Positions 63,780-64,000 of a stretch of 64,000 nt of DNA are shown here, in pieces. The DNA comes from Agrococcus baldri (lineage in GTDB: Bacteria > Actinomycetota > Actinomycetes > Actinomycetales > Microbacteriaceae), in contig FOZN01000004.1 in assembly GCA_900114805.1 (NCBI GenBank), positions 62,001 to 126,000 on the forward strand, read 5' to 3'. The stretch's first letter is position 1; every line of letters begins with the position of its first letter. The translations under genes were made by a program, and so were the position numbers. The notes below the pieces were generated by a model that ran no database searches, was not told the DNA's origin, and worked only from the letters and a program-made list of their open reading frames with translations.

Positions 63780-64000
63780 CCGGTAGTGCGGGAACGCATG
63801 CGGCATGCGCGGTGCTGCTGGTCGGCCGGTTGAGCGACCTGGTGGCTTTCAGCACCGCGGCGGCAGCAGCCTTCGGGATGCTGGCGCTGCTCGCGATGCT
63901 GTCGGCGCCGAGATTGCGCCCCGCCCAACATCGGGAGTCACCAGCGGGTCACCGGGCAGGATCCCGCTCCCCGGACGAAGGCTGCCGCGAACGATCAGAT
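63780..64000. other. Window end, no supported gene
   Basis: 221 bases. One rightward frame encodes a hydrophobic Ala/Leu-rich segment (about 63816-63930, containing FSTAAAAAFGMLALLAML). This could be the last membrane helices of a decayed transporter, but it has no start, no family motif, and continues as polar sequence to the window edge. Confidence 0.35.

Overview
The window is a chromosomal segment of a high-GC actinobacterium, most likely a member of the Microbacteriaceae. I infer this from the very GC-rich coding sequence with frequent GTG starts, and from typical actinobacterial gene orders: tig-clpP1-clpP2...clpX, ileS-folC-DUF4233-ndk, and rne...rplU-rpmA-obg-proB-proA-nadD-rsfS. The ileS T-box and a SigK/RskA-type sigma/anti-sigma pair fit the same view. 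The genus cannot be fixed from the sequence alone. No phage, insertion sequence or CRISPR array is visible, so most of the window is core genome with a few accessory islands.

Left part (1-10 kb): an ECF sigma factor and its truncated anti-sigma factor run leftward. They are followed by the proteostasis block (trigger factor, two ClpP subunits, a CopC-like membrane protein, ClpX). A ferric-siderophore ABC operon (ATPase, binding lipoprotein, one fused double permease) lies behind a perfect 20-bp DtxR/IdeR-type palindrome. Directly downstream (10.3-16.1 kb) is the most unusual gene of the window. It encodes a 1,939-residue secreted animal-type haem peroxidase with a complete set of catalytic residues, RTX calcium-binding repeats and C-terminal Ig-like modules. 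A triple cell-wall-binding repeat appears to be inserted inside the peroxidase domain itself.

Middle (16-32 kb): single metabolic or housekeeping genes (M3 peptidase, methyltransferase, ArsR regulator with a downstream micro-ORF, ValRS with a coupled 76-residue protein, fructosamine-kinase-like protein, YigZ, an MFS/TetR divergent pair, lipoproteins, PabC-like enzyme). A sensor kinase/response regulator/DUF4097 operon follows. From 32 to 50 kb the core continues: T-box-controlled ileS, folC, ndk, a VKOR-like membrane protein, LysE-type exporter, RNase E/G, ribosomal proteins L21/L27, Obg, proline genes, nadD and rsfS. proB and proA are separated by a dead GNAT acetyltransferase gene and a cysteine-rich protein.

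Right part (50-64 kb): a VOC protein and a cyclodeaminase-like protein are divergent. An Lrp-type regulator then faces a tightly coupled branched-chain amino-acid catabolic operon (E1 alpha, E1 beta, E2, methylcrotonoyl-CoA carboxylase beta and alpha, MaoC hydratase, CitE-like lyase). The end holds a small lipoprotein, tRNA-Ala(GGC) and a pRiA4b ORF-3 family protein.

A recurring feature is leaderless gene architecture: at least ten genes have a TANNNT box ending exactly six bases before the start codon. Many intra-operon junctions are ATGA or GTGA overlaps, suggesting translational coupling.
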